In this document: positions 7,434-16,546 of the stretch, piece after piece
How the letters are laid out: every line of letters starts with the position of its first letter
How positions within the stretch are numbered: position 1 is the stretch's first letter
NCBI GenBank assembly: GCA_963817785.1
Contig: CAWFPL010000008.1
Location: 372,001 to 436,000 of the forward strand
DNA: 64,000 nt
Origin: JAKALD01 sp963817785
GTDB lineage: Bacteria > Pseudomonadota > Gammaproteobacteria > Burkholderiales > SG8-39
Direction: 5' to 3'
The notes under the pieces: generated by a model
What the model saw: the letters and a program-made list of their open reading frames with translations, nothing else
Told to the model about the DNA's origin: nothing
The model's database searches: none
Made by a program: the position numbers and the translations under genes

Positions 7434-9931
7434 TACCAGTCCTCCTTCACCGCGCGCACCGCGCCCATGCTCATCGCCTCGCGGCCGGAGAGAAACGCGG
7501 TGAGCGAGGCGAGCGCGATCAGCACCGCCCCCAGCGCGCCGAGAAAAACGAGCGGCGCATGCAGGTCCATGCTCCAGTTGAACGACTGCCGGTCCACCAC
7601 ATACACCAGCACCAGGCTGATCACGCCGCCGAGCGCGAGGCCGGCGAGCGCCCCGAGCGCGGCGAGCAGCGCGCCCTCGGCGGCGAGCATCGCCCCGATC
7701 TGAGCGCGCGTCATGCCGAGGTGGCGCAGCATGCCGAACTCGCGCCGGCGCGCGAGCACGATGGCGCCGAGGCTCGAGGACAGGCCGAACAGGCCCACCA
7801 GCACCGCCACCGCCTCGAGCCCGTAGGTCACCGCGAAGCTGCGGTCGAAGATGCGCAGCGACGCGGCGCGGATCCCGCTCGAGTCGGACATGTCGAGCAG
7901 ATCTCCCCCGCGGAGCGCGCGGATCGCGCGCTCCGCGGCCGCCACGCTAGCGCCCGGCGCGAGCCACAGCGCGCCGTCGGTCGCGCCGCGATCGCCGGTG
8001 AGCGCAATGTAGAGCGGCCGCTGCATCAGGATCGCGCCGTGCTGGCGCGCGTAGTCCCGATACACGCCGGCCACCACGAACTCATGCAGCTTGCCACCGA
8101 GCGGCAGCTCGATGCGCCGCCCCGGGGCATAGCCGTACAGGTCCACCATCGCCTCCGACACCCACACCGGCGGCGGATCGCCGGGCTTGGGCGCATAGCC
8201 GCGCCCGACGACCGGATAGGCCTGCTGCGGCCCCTCAGGCAGGTCGCGCGCGAGCAGCGCGACGGGCGGGCGCGCCGGGTCGAGGTTGATGCGCAGGATG
8301 CGCATGAACGCCGCGCGCCGCACCTGCGGCAGACGGCGCACCGCCTGCTCGAAGGAGGCATCGAGGTAGGCGGTGTCGTTCGCCATCGGGGTGCGGAAGT
8401 ACAGGTCCGCGGGCAGCACCGTGTCCAGCCACTCGCTGAACGAATGCCGGAAGGAACTCACCATGATCGCCATCGCCACCATCAGCGAGAAGCTGGCGAC
8501 GATCGCCGCCAGGCTCACCGTCGCCTGCCCCGGCGAGCCGCGCAGCTGCGCGAGCGCGAGCGCCAGAGGAACGCGGCGCGGCAACGGCAGGACGTCGAAC
8601 AGCGCGCGCGAGACGCGCGGCATGAGCAGCACCCCGCCGAGCAGCAGGCAGGCGATCGAGGCGTAGCCGAACACCGGGATGCCCTCCAGCGGCCCGAGCT
8701 GCGCGAGCGCGCCGCCTGCGGCGAGCAGCACCAGCCCCGGCCACAGCGACACGATGCGCTCGAACATGCGCTGCTCGTCGCCCGCCTTCAGCGCCTGCGC
8801 GGGCGGCGCGGCCGCCGCGTTGCGCGCCGGCAGCCACGCGCCCAGCAGCGCGAGCGCGACCCCGGCGGCGAAATACGCCGCCGCCATCCACGCCGGCACC
8901 GTCAGCTGCGGCTCGATGCCGCGGAACATGCCGGCGCCGAGGTCCGCGCCCGCGTAGTGCAGCGCGAGCCGCGCGAGCGCGTAGCCGAGCGCAAGCCCCA
9001 GCGCGCTGCCGAGCGCGCCGACCACGCCGGCTTCGATCAGCACCAGCCGCGCGATGCCGCGGCCCTCCAGCCCGAGCACGCGCAGCAGCGCATGCTCGCC
9101 GCGCCGGCGCGCCACCTCGAGCGCCTGCGCCGAGAACACGAGAAAGCCGCCGGTGAACAGCGCCACCATGGCGAGCACGTTCAGGTTGACCCGATAGGCG
9201 CGCGAGGGCGCGGCGCTCTCCTGCTCCGCGGCTTCGACCCGGGTCACGAAGCTCCCCGGCGGGAGCAGCGCCGCGATGCGCTGCTGCATCGTTTCGCGAT
9301 CGGCGCCCTGCACGATCCGTACGTCCACGCGGTTGAGCCTGTCCAGACGCCCGAGGCGCCATTGCGCGGTCGCGATGTCGGTGAGCGCGGCCGGCCCCTT
9401 GAGCGCCCCGGGCGGGAGCACGCCGATCACCTTCAGCTCGACGCGCTGCAACCCGGCCACGAGCGCGAGCCGCCCGCCTGGCCGCAGCCCGAGCGAATCG
9501 GCGGCCGCGGCCGAGAGCAGCGCCGTGTCGGGCCGGAGCAATCCGAGCAGGCCGCGCGGATCGGCGGCGAACAGGCGCGGCTGCAGCCGGGCCGCGCGCA
9601 GCGGATCGAGCCCGATCACGCGCAGCGTGCGCCGGCCGCCCGCGAGGCCCGCGCGCAAGTCGAGCGCGGGGCTCGCCGCCGCGACGCCCGGCAGCCGCGC
9701 GATGCGCGCGTAGACCCGGTCCGGAAACCCTTCCTGCCCGCCGCGCACCTGCAGGTCGGCCTCGCCCGCGACCGCGCGCACCGCCGAGGCGAGGTCGTTC
9801 ACCGCGGCGCGGTTGATGAGGTGCACGCCGAAGCCGAGCGCCACGCCGAGCGCGATGCCGATCATCGACAGCAGCGCGCGCGCGCGCTGGTGCGCGAGGC
9901 GGGCGTTGAGCACGAAGACGAGGCGCAGCAC
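7433..9931 (-). CDS. FtsX-type ABC transporter permease
   Basis: An 832-residue permease with two FtsX modules: an N-terminal helix near residues 18-40, a large periplasmic domain, then three helices; a mid-protein pair; and a second set with its own periplasmic domain and three C-terminal helices. This eight-to-ten-helix layout matches the MacB/LolC-like permeases of COG3127 type. The start is taken as the GTG at 9931, since the upstream open frame overlaps the TauD gene and shows no membrane character. It lies 23 bases after the TauD-like stop and is coupled to the AttH gene. An ATP-binding subunit normally sits beside this pair; none is found here. Confidence 0.88.
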   Translation of the reverse strand: MLRLVFVLNARLAHQRARALLSMIGIALGVALGFGVHLINRAAVNDLASAVRAVAGEADLQVRGGQEGFPDRVYARIARLPGVAAASPALDLRAGLAGGRRTLRVIGLDPLRAARLQPRLFAADPRGLLGLLRPDTALLSAAAADSLGLRPGGRLALVAGLQRVELKVIGVLPPGALKGPAALTDIATAQWRLGRLDRLNRVDVRIVQGADRETMQQRIAALLPPGSFVTRVEAAEQESAAPSRAYRVNLNVLAMVALFTGGFLVFSAQALEVARRRGEHALLRVLGLEGRGIARLVLIEAGVVGALGSALGLALGYALARLALHYAGADLGAGMFRGIEPQLTVPAWMAAAYFAAGVALALLGAWLPARNAAAAPPAQALKAGDEQRMFERIVSLWPGLVLLAAGGALAQLGPLEGIPVFGYASIACLLLGGVLLMPRVSRALFDVLPLPRRVPLALALAQLRGSPGQATVSLAAIVASFSLMVAMAIMVSSFRHSFSEWLDTVLPADLYFRTPMANDTAYLDASFEQAVRRLPQVRRAAFMRILRINLDPARPPVALLARDLPEGPQQAYPVVGRGYAPKPGDPPPVWVSEAMVDLYGYAPGRRIELPLGGKLHEFVVAGVYRDYARQHGAILMQRPLYIALTGDRGATDGALWLAPGASVAAAERAIRALRGGDLLDMSDSSGIRAASLRIFDRSFAVTYGLEAVAVLVGLFGLSSSLGAIVLARRREFGMLRHLGMTRAQIGAMLAAEGALLAALGALAGLALGGVISLVLVYVVDRQSFNWSMDLHAPLVFLGALGAVLIALASLTAFLSGREAMSMGAVRAVKEDW

Positions 9932-9954
9932 TTCTGGACCGCCCGGCAAGCAGA

Positions 9955-10794
9955 CTATATCGGCCGGTCTCCGGCCAGCGTAATCCGGTGCATCAGGCGG
10001 CGGAAGCCGTGGTAATCGTTGACCGGATTGTGCTGCGTGGAGCGGTTGTCCCACAGCGCGGCCGATGAGCGCTGCCACACGAAACGGCAGGTGAATTCCG
10101 GCTTCACCTGGTGCTGGCAGAGGTACTGCAGGAGCGGCGCGCTCTCCTCCTCGGTCATATCGGCGAAGCGCGCCGTGTGGGCGACGTTCACGTAAAGCGC
10201 CTTCCGACCGGTCTCCGGGTGCGTGCGCACCACCGGGTGCTCGGCGGCGTACTCCTTCCTCGCCTCGGCGCGGCCGTCGGACTTGAGGCGGTCCTCCCGG
10301 GTCTTCGACACGTCGGCCCGAGCCGACGAGTTCACCGCCTTCAGCCCCTCGAGCATCTTCTTCAGGCCGCTTGAGAGCGTCTCGTAGGCGAGATACATGT
10401 TCGCGAACAGCGTATCGCCGCCGTAGGGCGGGATCTCGCGCGCGAGCAGCATCGAGGCCATCGGCGGCTCATCGAGATAGGCGGTGTCCGAATGCCAGAT
10501 GCCACCGAAGTTCACCGTCTCGTGCTCGAGCTTCTTCACCTCGATGATCTCGGGGAAGCCCTCGATCCCCTTCACGAACGGGTACTCGACCGGCTTGCCG
10601 AAGCGCCGCGCGAACGCCAGGTACTGCTCCGGGCTCAGGTCCTGGTTGCGAAAGAAAAGCACCAGGTGCTCGAGCCACGCACGGCGGAGCTCGGCGGCCA
10701 GCTCGTCCGAGAGCGGCTTGCTCAGATCCACTCCGCTCACCTCGGCCCCCAGCGCCCCGGCGATGCGCTTCACTTCGATGCCGCGGGTTTGCAT
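9955..10794 (-). CDS. TauD/TfdA-family 2-oxoglutarate-dependent dioxygenase
   Basis: A 279-residue enzyme of normal TauD size. The Fe(II) ligands are H101 and D103 in IWHSDTAYLD and H255 in STQHNP, with R270 in LMHRITL as the 2-oxoglutarate-binding arginine; the spacing equals that of E. coli TauD. The N-terminal IAGALGAEVSGVDLSKPLSD is also typical. Members hydroxylate taurine, aryloxyacetates, sulfate esters or gamma-butyrobetaine-like compounds, which sequence alone does not separate. It starts 14 bases after the acyl-CoA dehydrogenase stop, so the two are likely co-transcribed and may degrade one substrate. Confidence 0.92.
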   Translation of the reverse strand: MQTRGIEVKRIAGALGAEVSGVDLSKPLSDELAAELRRAWLEHLVLFFRNQDLSPEQYLAFARRFGKPVEYPFVKGIEGFPEIIEVKKLEHETVNFGGIWHSDTAYLDEPPMASMLLAREIPPYGGDTLFANMYLAYETLSSGLKKMLEGLKAVNSSARADVSKTREDRLKSDGRAEARKEYAAEHPVVRTHPETGRKALYVNVAHTARFADMTEEESAPLLQYLCQHQVKPEFTCRFVWQRSSAALWDNRSTQHNPVNDYHGFRRLMHRITLAGDRPI

Positions 10795-10808
10795 GGTATG
10801 GGCCTCCC

Positions 10809-11972
10809 TCAGCGCCGCTGATCGAACCGCCGCCCCACGAGCGCCGCGGCGATGTTGACCTTCTGGATGTCGATCGCGCCGCCCGCGATTCCCCACCCCC
10901 AGGCATCGCGCAGCCGCTGCTCCATGGGGAATTCCTTCGAATAACCGTAGGCGCCCATCACCTGCAGCGCCGAGCCCGCCACCTCGCGCACCATCTCGTT
11001 GGCGAAGCACTTCGCGATCGAGCTCTCCTTCACCGACGGCAGCCCGGCGCTCGCGTTGGCCACCGCTTGGTAGACCAGCAGCCGCGCCGCCTCGAGCTTC
11101 ATCGCCATCTCGGCGATCCTGAGCTGCACCGCCTGGAAGTCCACCAGCGGCTTGCCGAACTGCTTCCTCTCCTGCACGTAGCCGAGCGCGTAGTCGAACG
11201 CTCCCTGCGCGATCGCGAGGCTCATGGTGGCGTTGCCGCAGCGCTCGAGATCGAAGGCCTCCATCAGCTTCCTGAAACCGCCGCCTGAGCGCACCACGAT
11301 GTTCGCCGCCGGCACGCGCACGTCGTCGAGGAACATGTCGGCCGAGGGCACACCGCGAAAGCCCATCAGCCGCTCTTTTTTCCCGAAGCTGAACCCCGGG
11401 GCGTCCTTCTCCACGTACACCGCCCCGATTCCCGCGGCGCCCGGCTCGTCGGACATGCGGCAGTACACGAGGTAGCCGTCGGCATGCCCCGCCCCCGAGC
11501 ACCAGCGCTTCTGCCCGGACAGGCGCACCGTGTCGCCCTCGAGCGTGGCGCGGGTGCGCAGGTCGGTGAGCGCGGAGCCCGCCTCCGGCTCCGACATGCT
11601 CACCGCGACGATCGCCTCGCCCGCGGCCACGCGCGGAATCACGCGCCGCTTCAGCTCCTCGGGGGCGAAGTGCGCGATCGCGAGGATCGGGCCGAAGCAC
11701 GACTCGAAGGTCGGGAAAGCCACCGCGGGCGAGACCTTGGCCAGCTCCTCGAGCACGATCACCGCGTCGAGGTGGCCCATGCCGTGGCCGCCGTACGCCT
11801 CCGGCAGGTTGACGCCGAGGTAGCCGAGCTCGGCGTAGCGCTTCATCATCGCGCGCGGCAGCGGCTCGTGCGTCTCCTCGATCTCCTTCGCGAGCGCGGG
11901 CAGCTCGGCCTGCGCGAAGCGGCGCACGCTGGCCCGCAGCTGCACCTGCTCTGCAGTCAATTGGAAATCCAT
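10809..11972 (-). CDS. acyl-CoA dehydrogenase family protein with altered active-site motif
   Basis: A 387-residue flavoprotein of normal length. FAD- and substrate-binding landmarks are present: AVSMSEPEAGSALTDL in the mid domain and ALQVMGAYGYSKEFPMEQRLRD in the C-terminal helices. The usual catalytic-base motif (I-Y-E-G-T-S-E-I-Q) reads I-A-G-G-A-I-D-I-Q here, so the base position, residue 364, is Gly. The base may lie elsewhere, as in isovaleryl-type enzymes, or the reaction may differ. The ATG at 11972 has a strong GGAGGAGG ribosome site. It is first in the run leading to the TauD-like gene. Confidence 0.92.
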   Translation of the reverse strand: MDFQLTAEQVQLRASVRRFAQAELPALAKEIEETHEPLPRAMMKRYAELGYLGVNLPEAYGGHGMGHLDAVIVLEELAKVSPAVAFPTFESCFGPILAIAHFAPEELKRRVIPRVAAGEAIVAVSMSEPEAGSALTDLRTRATLEGDTVRLSGQKRWCSGAGHADGYLVYCRMSDEPGAAGIGAVYVEKDAPGFSFGKKERLMGFRGVPSADMFLDDVRVPAANIVVRSGGGFRKLMEAFDLERCGNATMSLAIAQGAFDYALGYVQERKQFGKPLVDFQAVQLRIAEMAMKLEAARLLVYQAVANASAGLPSVKESSIAKCFANEMVREVAGSALQVMGAYGYSKEFPMEQRLRDAWGWGIAGGAIDIQKVNIAAALVGRRFDQRR

Positions 11973-12123
11973 CTCGTCCTCCTCCGGGGGACCAACGCTA
12001 CGGGCGGGCCCGGCGAATGTCAAAACCCGGTTCGCCGCCGGCCTGTTCCGGCCGATCCGGGCTGCAGGCATACTTGACGGGGGCGAAGCGGCGCGCGCTT
12101 CCCCGCCATCGAGGAGAATTCGC

Positions 12124-12576
12124 ATGCATGCCGGTCGCGCCGACCAATCGTACCTGGACTCGCCGGGCCGCCGCGCGCGCGTCGCGCTGCTGTGCGCGCT
12201 CCTCGCCGGCGGGCTCGCCCGCGCGCAGGCCGCCGCCTACCCCCGGTTTGAGCAGGGATTGTGGCGGCTCGAAACGACGCTCGACGTCGACGGTAAGCAG
12301 GGAACCCGGCAGACGACGAAATGCGGCGACCCGACCGAAGGCATGCGGGCAATGTTCGCCTCGACCGGGGGCCCCCCGGGCTGCAAATCCTCCGCGCCGA
12401 CCCAGGCCGGCAATCGCTACCGCGTCTCCACCGACTGCGGCACGCGCGGTCGCTCTCGCGTCGAGGTGATCGTGCACAGCGAGTCGAGCTTCACCCAGGT
12501 GATCGATTCCCGGGTCGGCAGCTCGCGCGTCAAGGAGACGATCGAGGCCCGCCGCGTCGGCGAGTGCGGCAAGTAG
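12124..12576 (+). CDS. DUF3617-like exported protein
   Basis: A 150-residue protein with a hydrophobic stretch at about 18-37 (VALLCALLAGGLARAQA) that looks like a signal peptide after a long positively charged leader. The mature part begins FEQGLWRLETTL and has cysteines at about 67, 86, 104 and 148, the pattern of DUF3617 proteins, which are periplasmic and uncharacterised. The GGAG ribosome site before the ATG at 12124 supports the start; a later GTG would give a more usual signal peptide. It is convergent with the methyltransferase downstream. Confidence 0.65.
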   Translation: MHAGRADQSYLDSPGRRARVALLCALLAGGLARAQAAAYPRFEQGLWRLETTLDVDGKQGTRQTTKCGDPTEGMRAMFASTGGPPGCKSSAPTQAGNRYRVSTDCGTRGRSRVEVIVHSESSFTQVIDSRVGSSRVKETIEARRVGECGK

Positions 12577-12592
12577 AGGGTCGCGCGGCGCC

Positions 12593-13189
12593 TCATGGCT
12601 TGCGCGCGGCGAGCGTCGCGAACTCCTTGCGCGTGCCGCCGGGCGCGTCGAAGCCCTGGTGGGTGGAGAGCAGAAGGTCCCAGCCCCGGAACCGCTGCGC
12701 CAGCTCGTTGCGCCCGAACAGGTAGTAGCGCTCCGGCTCGAACATGTCCAGGTAGGTGGTTCCCTCGATCAGCGTGTTGACCAGCGCCACGCCGCCGCTC
12801 GCGACGTGCTGCTGGATGCGAGCGAGCAGCGCGTGCGCTTCCTGCCGCGGGAAGAACATGAGCAGCCCGATCGCCACGATCGAGTCGAACTGGCCCGCGA
12901 TCTGGTAGGTGCCGAGGTCGGCGAGGACCGCGTCGATGGCGAGCTTCTCGGCCGTAGCGACGGCGCGGATGCGCTCGATCGCGGTGGGCGACGCGTCGAG
13001 CGCCAGCACTTCGGCCCCGCGCCGGGCGGCTTCGATGCACAGGTTGCCCAGCCCGCAGCCCAGGTCGAGCACGCGCCCGCGCACGAACGGCAGCGCGACT
13101 TGCTCGAAGCGATTGAGCGCGTAGTCCTGCTGCGCGACCTGGCGCCGGAACTGCTGCTCGAAGAAGTCGGCGCCGTGATCCGCAGTCAT
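12593..13189 (-). CDS. class I SAM-dependent methyltransferase
   Basis: A 198-residue protein with the glycine-rich SAM-binding motif VLDLGCGLGNLCIEAARRG at about residues 40-58, acidic LALDAS at the end of strand 2, and VLADLGTY followed by FDSIVAIGLLMFF for motifs II-III. Length and motifs resemble TehB/UbiG-like small-molecule methyltransferases. Its acceptor is unknown. It stands alone between convergent and unrelated neighbours. Confidence 0.88.
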   Translation of the reverse strand: MTADHGADFFEQQFRRQVAQQDYALNRFEQVALPFVRGRVLDLGCGLGNLCIEAARRGAEVLALDASPTAIERIRAVATAEKLAIDAVLADLGTYQIAGQFDSIVAIGLLMFFPRQEAHALLARIQQHVASGGVALVNTLIEGTTYLDMFEPERYYLFGRNELAQRFRGWDLLLSTHQGFDAPGGTRKEFATLAARKP

Positions 13190-13245
13190 GCCGCCACGCT
13201 ATCACGGCGCCGGCATGACGGCGCACCAGGCGCGCGGGGGCAGCG

Positions 13246-13512
13246 CTACTTCGTAGCCGGAGTGGCCGGCGCGGCCTTCTTCGCCTTGGCCGCTTCCCTG
13301 CGGGCCATGATCCGGTCCTTGCGCAGCTTGCGATAGTCCGCGCGCTCCCTCGAGCGCTCGGCTTGCAGCGTGTGAATGTCCTTCTTGACCTGCACCCGGT
13401 CCGCCTTCAGCGCCTGCAGGTCGGCCTTGACCGGGCTCGGCGCGGTGTCGGCCAGGGCGCTGCCGCCGGCGAAGGCGACGCAGGCCGCGAGCAGGATGGG
13501 CTTCAGTTTCAT
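13246..13512 (-). CDS. small exported coiled-coil protein
   Basis: 88 residues. A clear Sec signal peptide MKLKPILLAACVAFAGGSALA is followed by about 45 residues of Lys/Arg/Glu/Asp-rich helix (ADLQALKADRVQVKKDI...) and an Ala/Lys/Pro tail. A good purine-rich ribosome site (GAAAGGAGAT) precedes the ATG. Similar short, basic, helical periplasmic proteins are common in Betaproteobacteria and unnamed. No function assigned. Confidence 0.75.
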   Translation of the reverse strand: MKLKPILLAACVAFAGGSALADTAPSPVKADLQALKADRVQVKKDIHTLQAERSRERADYRKLRKDRIMARREAAKAKKAAPATPATK

Positions 13513-13583
13513 GACAGATCTCCTTTCAGAACAAGGTACTCATTAGGACGCGCGCGCGCCGGGAAGGTTTACCGCGGCGAGCG

Positions 13584-14645
13584 TCAGGACGAAGCCAGTT
13601 CCTGCGCCGCGCGTGCTTCGAGCAGCTCGCGCAGCGGCGCCGGCAGCCGGGCGCGCAAGCGCGCCGTCCAGGCGGCCTCGCTCCGGTGCCACAGCACGCC
13701 CGCCCAGACGATCGCCAGCCCGATCGCGGCGAGCGCCAGCGGAAACAGCGTGCTGCCGGGGAATACGCGCCAGGCGAGGTGGCCGAGATAGCCGGCGACG
13801 CCCAGGCCGCCGAACACCGCGAACACGCGCCGCGCGAGCAGCGCGCCGAGCAGGATCATCGCCAGGTTGATCGCGCAGTAGCCGAGCTTCGCCAGCTCGC
13901 CGTGCGAGCGCATCAGGCTGAGCCCGCCCCAGAAGGTGAGCACGCCGAAGACGTACAGCCAGAATGCGTAGTCGCGCGAGTAGCGCGAGCGCACGTCGAC
14001 CCAGAACGCGAGCAGCGTCATCGCCAGGCCGAACCAGAGCGAGATGAACTCGCGGATCTCCCAGTCCTGCCATGGCGCGCCGAACAGCAGCGGCACGATG
14101 TCCATGCTCATGTACCACAGCGTCACGGCGATCGGCATCACCATGAACGGAAAGCGGTAGCGCCACAGCAGCACCGCGCCCGCCGCCAGCGTGCCCAGCT
14201 CCATCATCAGCCAGCGGCCGTCGATGAACCGGTGATAGTCGCGGAACGGCTGGTCCGCGCCCCAGTAGCCGAGCGCCATCTGCGCGGCGAAGATCGCGAG
14301 CGGCACCATCACCACCGCGAGCGTCGCCATGATGCCCGCCGGGATGGCGAGCTGCCGGCGCGCCATGAACCGGTGGGTGAGCGCGAGGAACAGGACCAGG
14401 TAGCACAGCGCGACCGCGAAGCCGCCCCAGCCGCCGAGCGCTTTCCAGTTGAGCGTCATGAACAGCGACATCGCGCCGATGGCGATCATGCCGCCGAGGT
14501 AGTACAGCACGTGGACCAGCGTGAAGCGCGGCCGCTCGCCGCCTTCGCGCTCGCGCGCCGCGGCGAGGAAGGCGGCCAGCCGCTCCGCCTGCTCCGCGCT
14601 CAGGATGCCAGCGCGCACGGCTGCTTCGAGATCCTGCCCTCGCAT
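13584..14645 (-). CDS. multispanning membrane protein (DUF2157-like)
   Basis: 353 residues. An N-terminal cytosolic segment resembles the start of DUF2157 proteins (LEAAVRAGILSAEQAERLAAFL). About nine to ten transmembrane helices follow (first VLYYLGGMIAIGAMSLFM), and a charged C-terminal tail. The ATG at 14645 gives a clean domain start; the long frame upstream is only the antisense of glnS. It is divergent from glnS, with 63 bases between the two starts. Function unknown. Confidence 0.8.
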   Translation of the reverse strand: MRGQDLEAAVRAGILSAEQAERLAAFLAAAREREGGERPRFTLVHVLYYLGGMIAIGAMSLFMTLNWKALGGWGGFAVALCYLVLFLALTHRFMARRQLAIPAGIMATLAVVMVPLAIFAAQMALGYWGADQPFRDYHRFIDGRWLMMELGTLAAGAVLLWRYRFPFMVMPIAVTLWYMSMDIVPLLFGAPWQDWEIREFISLWFGLAMTLLAFWVDVRSRYSRDYAFWLYVFGVLTFWGGLSLMRSHGELAKLGYCAINLAMILLGALLARRVFAVFGGLGVAGYLGHLAWRVFPGSTLFPLALAAIGLAIVWAGVLWHRSEAAWTARLRARLPAPLRELLEARAAQELASS

Positions 14646-14669
14646 CGCGCCCGTCGGCCCCTCCCCCGG

Positions 14670-14675
14670 TAGAAT
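14670..14675 (+). promoter_or_regulatory. candidate -10 element for glnS
   Basis: TAGAAT sits 34 bases before the glnS start, in the 63-base region between divergent genes, and matches the sigma-70 -10 consensus at five of six positions. No good -35 box is visible 17 bases upstream, so this is a weak call. Confidence 0.35.
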
Positions 14676-14708
14676 GTGCGCCGGATCATACCCGAGCAGC
14701 GCGCACGC

Positions 14709-16472
14709 ATGAGCAACCCGGCCAAGGCTCGCCCGACGAAGAACGAGCCCTCCAGCTCCAACTTCATCCGCCAGGTCGTCGAGGCCGACCTCGCGAGCCA
14801 CAAGTACGCCAGGCGGCACTGGGCCGGAAAGCCCGGCCCGGCGCAGACGCACGCAGGCTCGCCGCCCGACCCGGCGAAGCTCCGCACGCGCTTCCCGCCC
14901 GAGCCGAACGGCTACCTGCACTTCGGCCACGCCAAGTCGATCTGCCTCAATTTCGGCCTGGCGCGCGACTACGCCGGCGCCTGCCACCTGCGCTTCGACG
15001 ACACCAACCCCACCAGGGAAGAGCAGGAGTACGTCGACTCGATCATCGACGCGGTGCGCTGGCTCGGCTTCGACTGGGGTGCGAACCAGTACTTCGCTTC
15101 CGATTACTTCGAGTACCTCTACGCCTTCGCCGAACGGCTCATCGAGCGCGGCCAGGCCTACGTCGACTCGCTCACCGCGGAGGAGATGCGCGAGTACCGC
15201 GGCACGCTCACCGAGCACGGCCGCCACAGCCCCTACCGCGAGCGGCCGGCCGAAGAGAGCCTGCGCCTGCTGGGCGAGATGCGCGAGGGCCGCCATCCGG
15301 ACGGCGCGCACGTGCTGCGCGCGAAGATCGACATGGCGAGCGGCAACATCAACCTGCGCGACCCGGTGATGTACCGCATCCGCCACGCCGAGCACCACCG
15401 CACCGGCGGCAAGTGGTGCATCTATCCGACCTACGACTGGGCGCACGGGGTGTCGGACGCGCTCGAGAACATCACCCACTCGATCTGCACGCTCGAGTTC
15501 GAGGACCACCGGCCGCTGTACGACTGGTTCAACGGGCGGCTCGCCGAGGCGGGCCTGCTGCAGACGCCGCTGCCGCAGCAGATCGAGTTCGCGCGCCTCA
15601 ACCTCACCTACGTCGTGCTCTCCAAGCGCAAGCTCATCCAGCTGGTCGAGGAGCGCCGCGTGGACGGCTGGGACGACCCGCGCATGCCGACGCTGGTCGG
15701 CGCGCGCCGCCGCGGCTATACGCCCGAGGGCTTCCGCCTGTTCGCCGACCGGATCGGCGTGTCGAAGGCCGATTCGTGGATCGAGTTCTCGATCCTGGAA
15801 GACTGCATGCGCGAGCACTTGAACGAAGTCGCGCCGCGGCGCATCGCGGTGCTCGATCCGCTCAGGCTGGTGATCGAAAACTACCCGCAAGGGCGCGAGG
15901 AGTCGTGCGAAGCGCCGAACCACCCGCAAAAGCCCGACTGGGGCAAGCGCCCGCTGCCGTTCTCGCGCGAGCTGTGGATCGAGCGCGAGGACTTCATGCA
16001 GCAACCGCCGCAAGGGTACTTCCGGCTGTTCCCTGGAAACAAGGTGCGGCTGCGCTACGGCTACGTGATCGAATGCACAGGCTACGATGAGGCGAGCGCC
16101 ACGGTGCGCTGCAAGTACTTTCCCGACTCGAAGTCGGGCACGCCCGGGGCCGATCAGTACAAGGTGAAGGGCAACATCCACTGGGTGAGCGCGGCGCACG
16201 CCTGCGCGGCCGAAGTGCGGCTGTACGACCGGCTGTTCAGGGAAGCGCAGCCCGGCGCGGCGCGCGATTTCCTCGACGACCTGAATCCGGCCTCGAAGGA
16301 AGTGATCCGTGCGCAGCTCGAGCCGGCGCTGAAAGAGGCGCAGGCGGAGCAGCGCTTCCAGTTCGAGCGTCACGGCTACTTCGTCGCCGACCGGCGCGAC
16401 GCCGTCCCCGGTGCGCCGGTGTTCAATCGCGCGGTCACGCTGCGGGACTCCTGGATAAGCGGTGCGCGCTGA
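14709..16472 (+). CDS. glnS: glutaminyl-tRNA synthetase
   Basis: 587 residues, slightly longer than E. coli GlnS (554). Charges tRNA-Gln with glutamine in the cytosol. The class I signatures are present: the HIGH-type motif PEPNGYLHFGHAKS and the KMSKS-type motif VLSKRKL, both in the GlnRS form. FDDTNP and EYVDSI, usual GlnRS stretches, follow. The C-terminal anticodon-binding beta-barrel is complete. The start is MSNPAKARP; the ATG 33 bases upstream lacks a ribosome site. Direct charging by GlnRS means tRNA-Gln need not go through amidotransferase in this organism. Confidence 0.97.
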   Translation: MSNPAKARPTKNEPSSSNFIRQVVEADLASHKYARRHWAGKPGPAQTHAGSPPDPAKLRTRFPPEPNGYLHFGHAKSICLNFGLARDYAGACHLRFDDTNPTREEQEYVDSIIDAVRWLGFDWGANQYFASDYFEYLYAFAERLIERGQAYVDSLTAEEMREYRGTLTEHGRHSPYRERPAEESLRLLGEMREGRHPDGAHVLRAKIDMASGNINLRDPVMYRIRHAEHHRTGGKWCIYPTYDWAHGVSDALENITHSICTLEFEDHRPLYDWFNGRLAEAGLLQTPLPQQIEFARLNLTYVVLSKRKLIQLVEERRVDGWDDPRMPTLVGARRRGYTPEGFRLFADRIGVSKADSWIEFSILEDCMREHLNEVAPRRIAVLDPLRLVIENYPQGREESCEAPNHPQKPDWGKRPLPFSRELWIEREDFMQQPPQGYFRLFPGNKVRLRYGYVIECTGYDEASATVRCKYFPDSKSGTPGADQYKVKGNIHWVSAAHACAAEVRLYDRLFREAQPGAARDFLDDLNPASKEVIRAQLEPALKEAQAEQRFQFERHGYFVADRRDAVPGAPVFNRAVTLRDSWISGAR

Positions 16473-16546
16473 GCGCAGTCCGGGGTCCGGGCGCGGGCGT
16501 CAAACTCGTCACCATGCCTTGGCGGGCGGCAGGCTATGATTCCCGC

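Noticed and set aside
7379..10015. An 878-residue open frame on the plus strand opposite the FtsX-type permease
   Set aside because: Its product is Arg/His/Ala/Gln-rich with no domain or membrane pattern, as expected for the antisense of a GC-rich gene. The minus-strand permease has clear helices and coupling to AttH.
13584..16373. A 929-residue minus-strand frame across glnS and the membrane protein
   Set aside because: Its first ~576 codons are the antisense of glnS. The real protein starts at the ATG at 14645.
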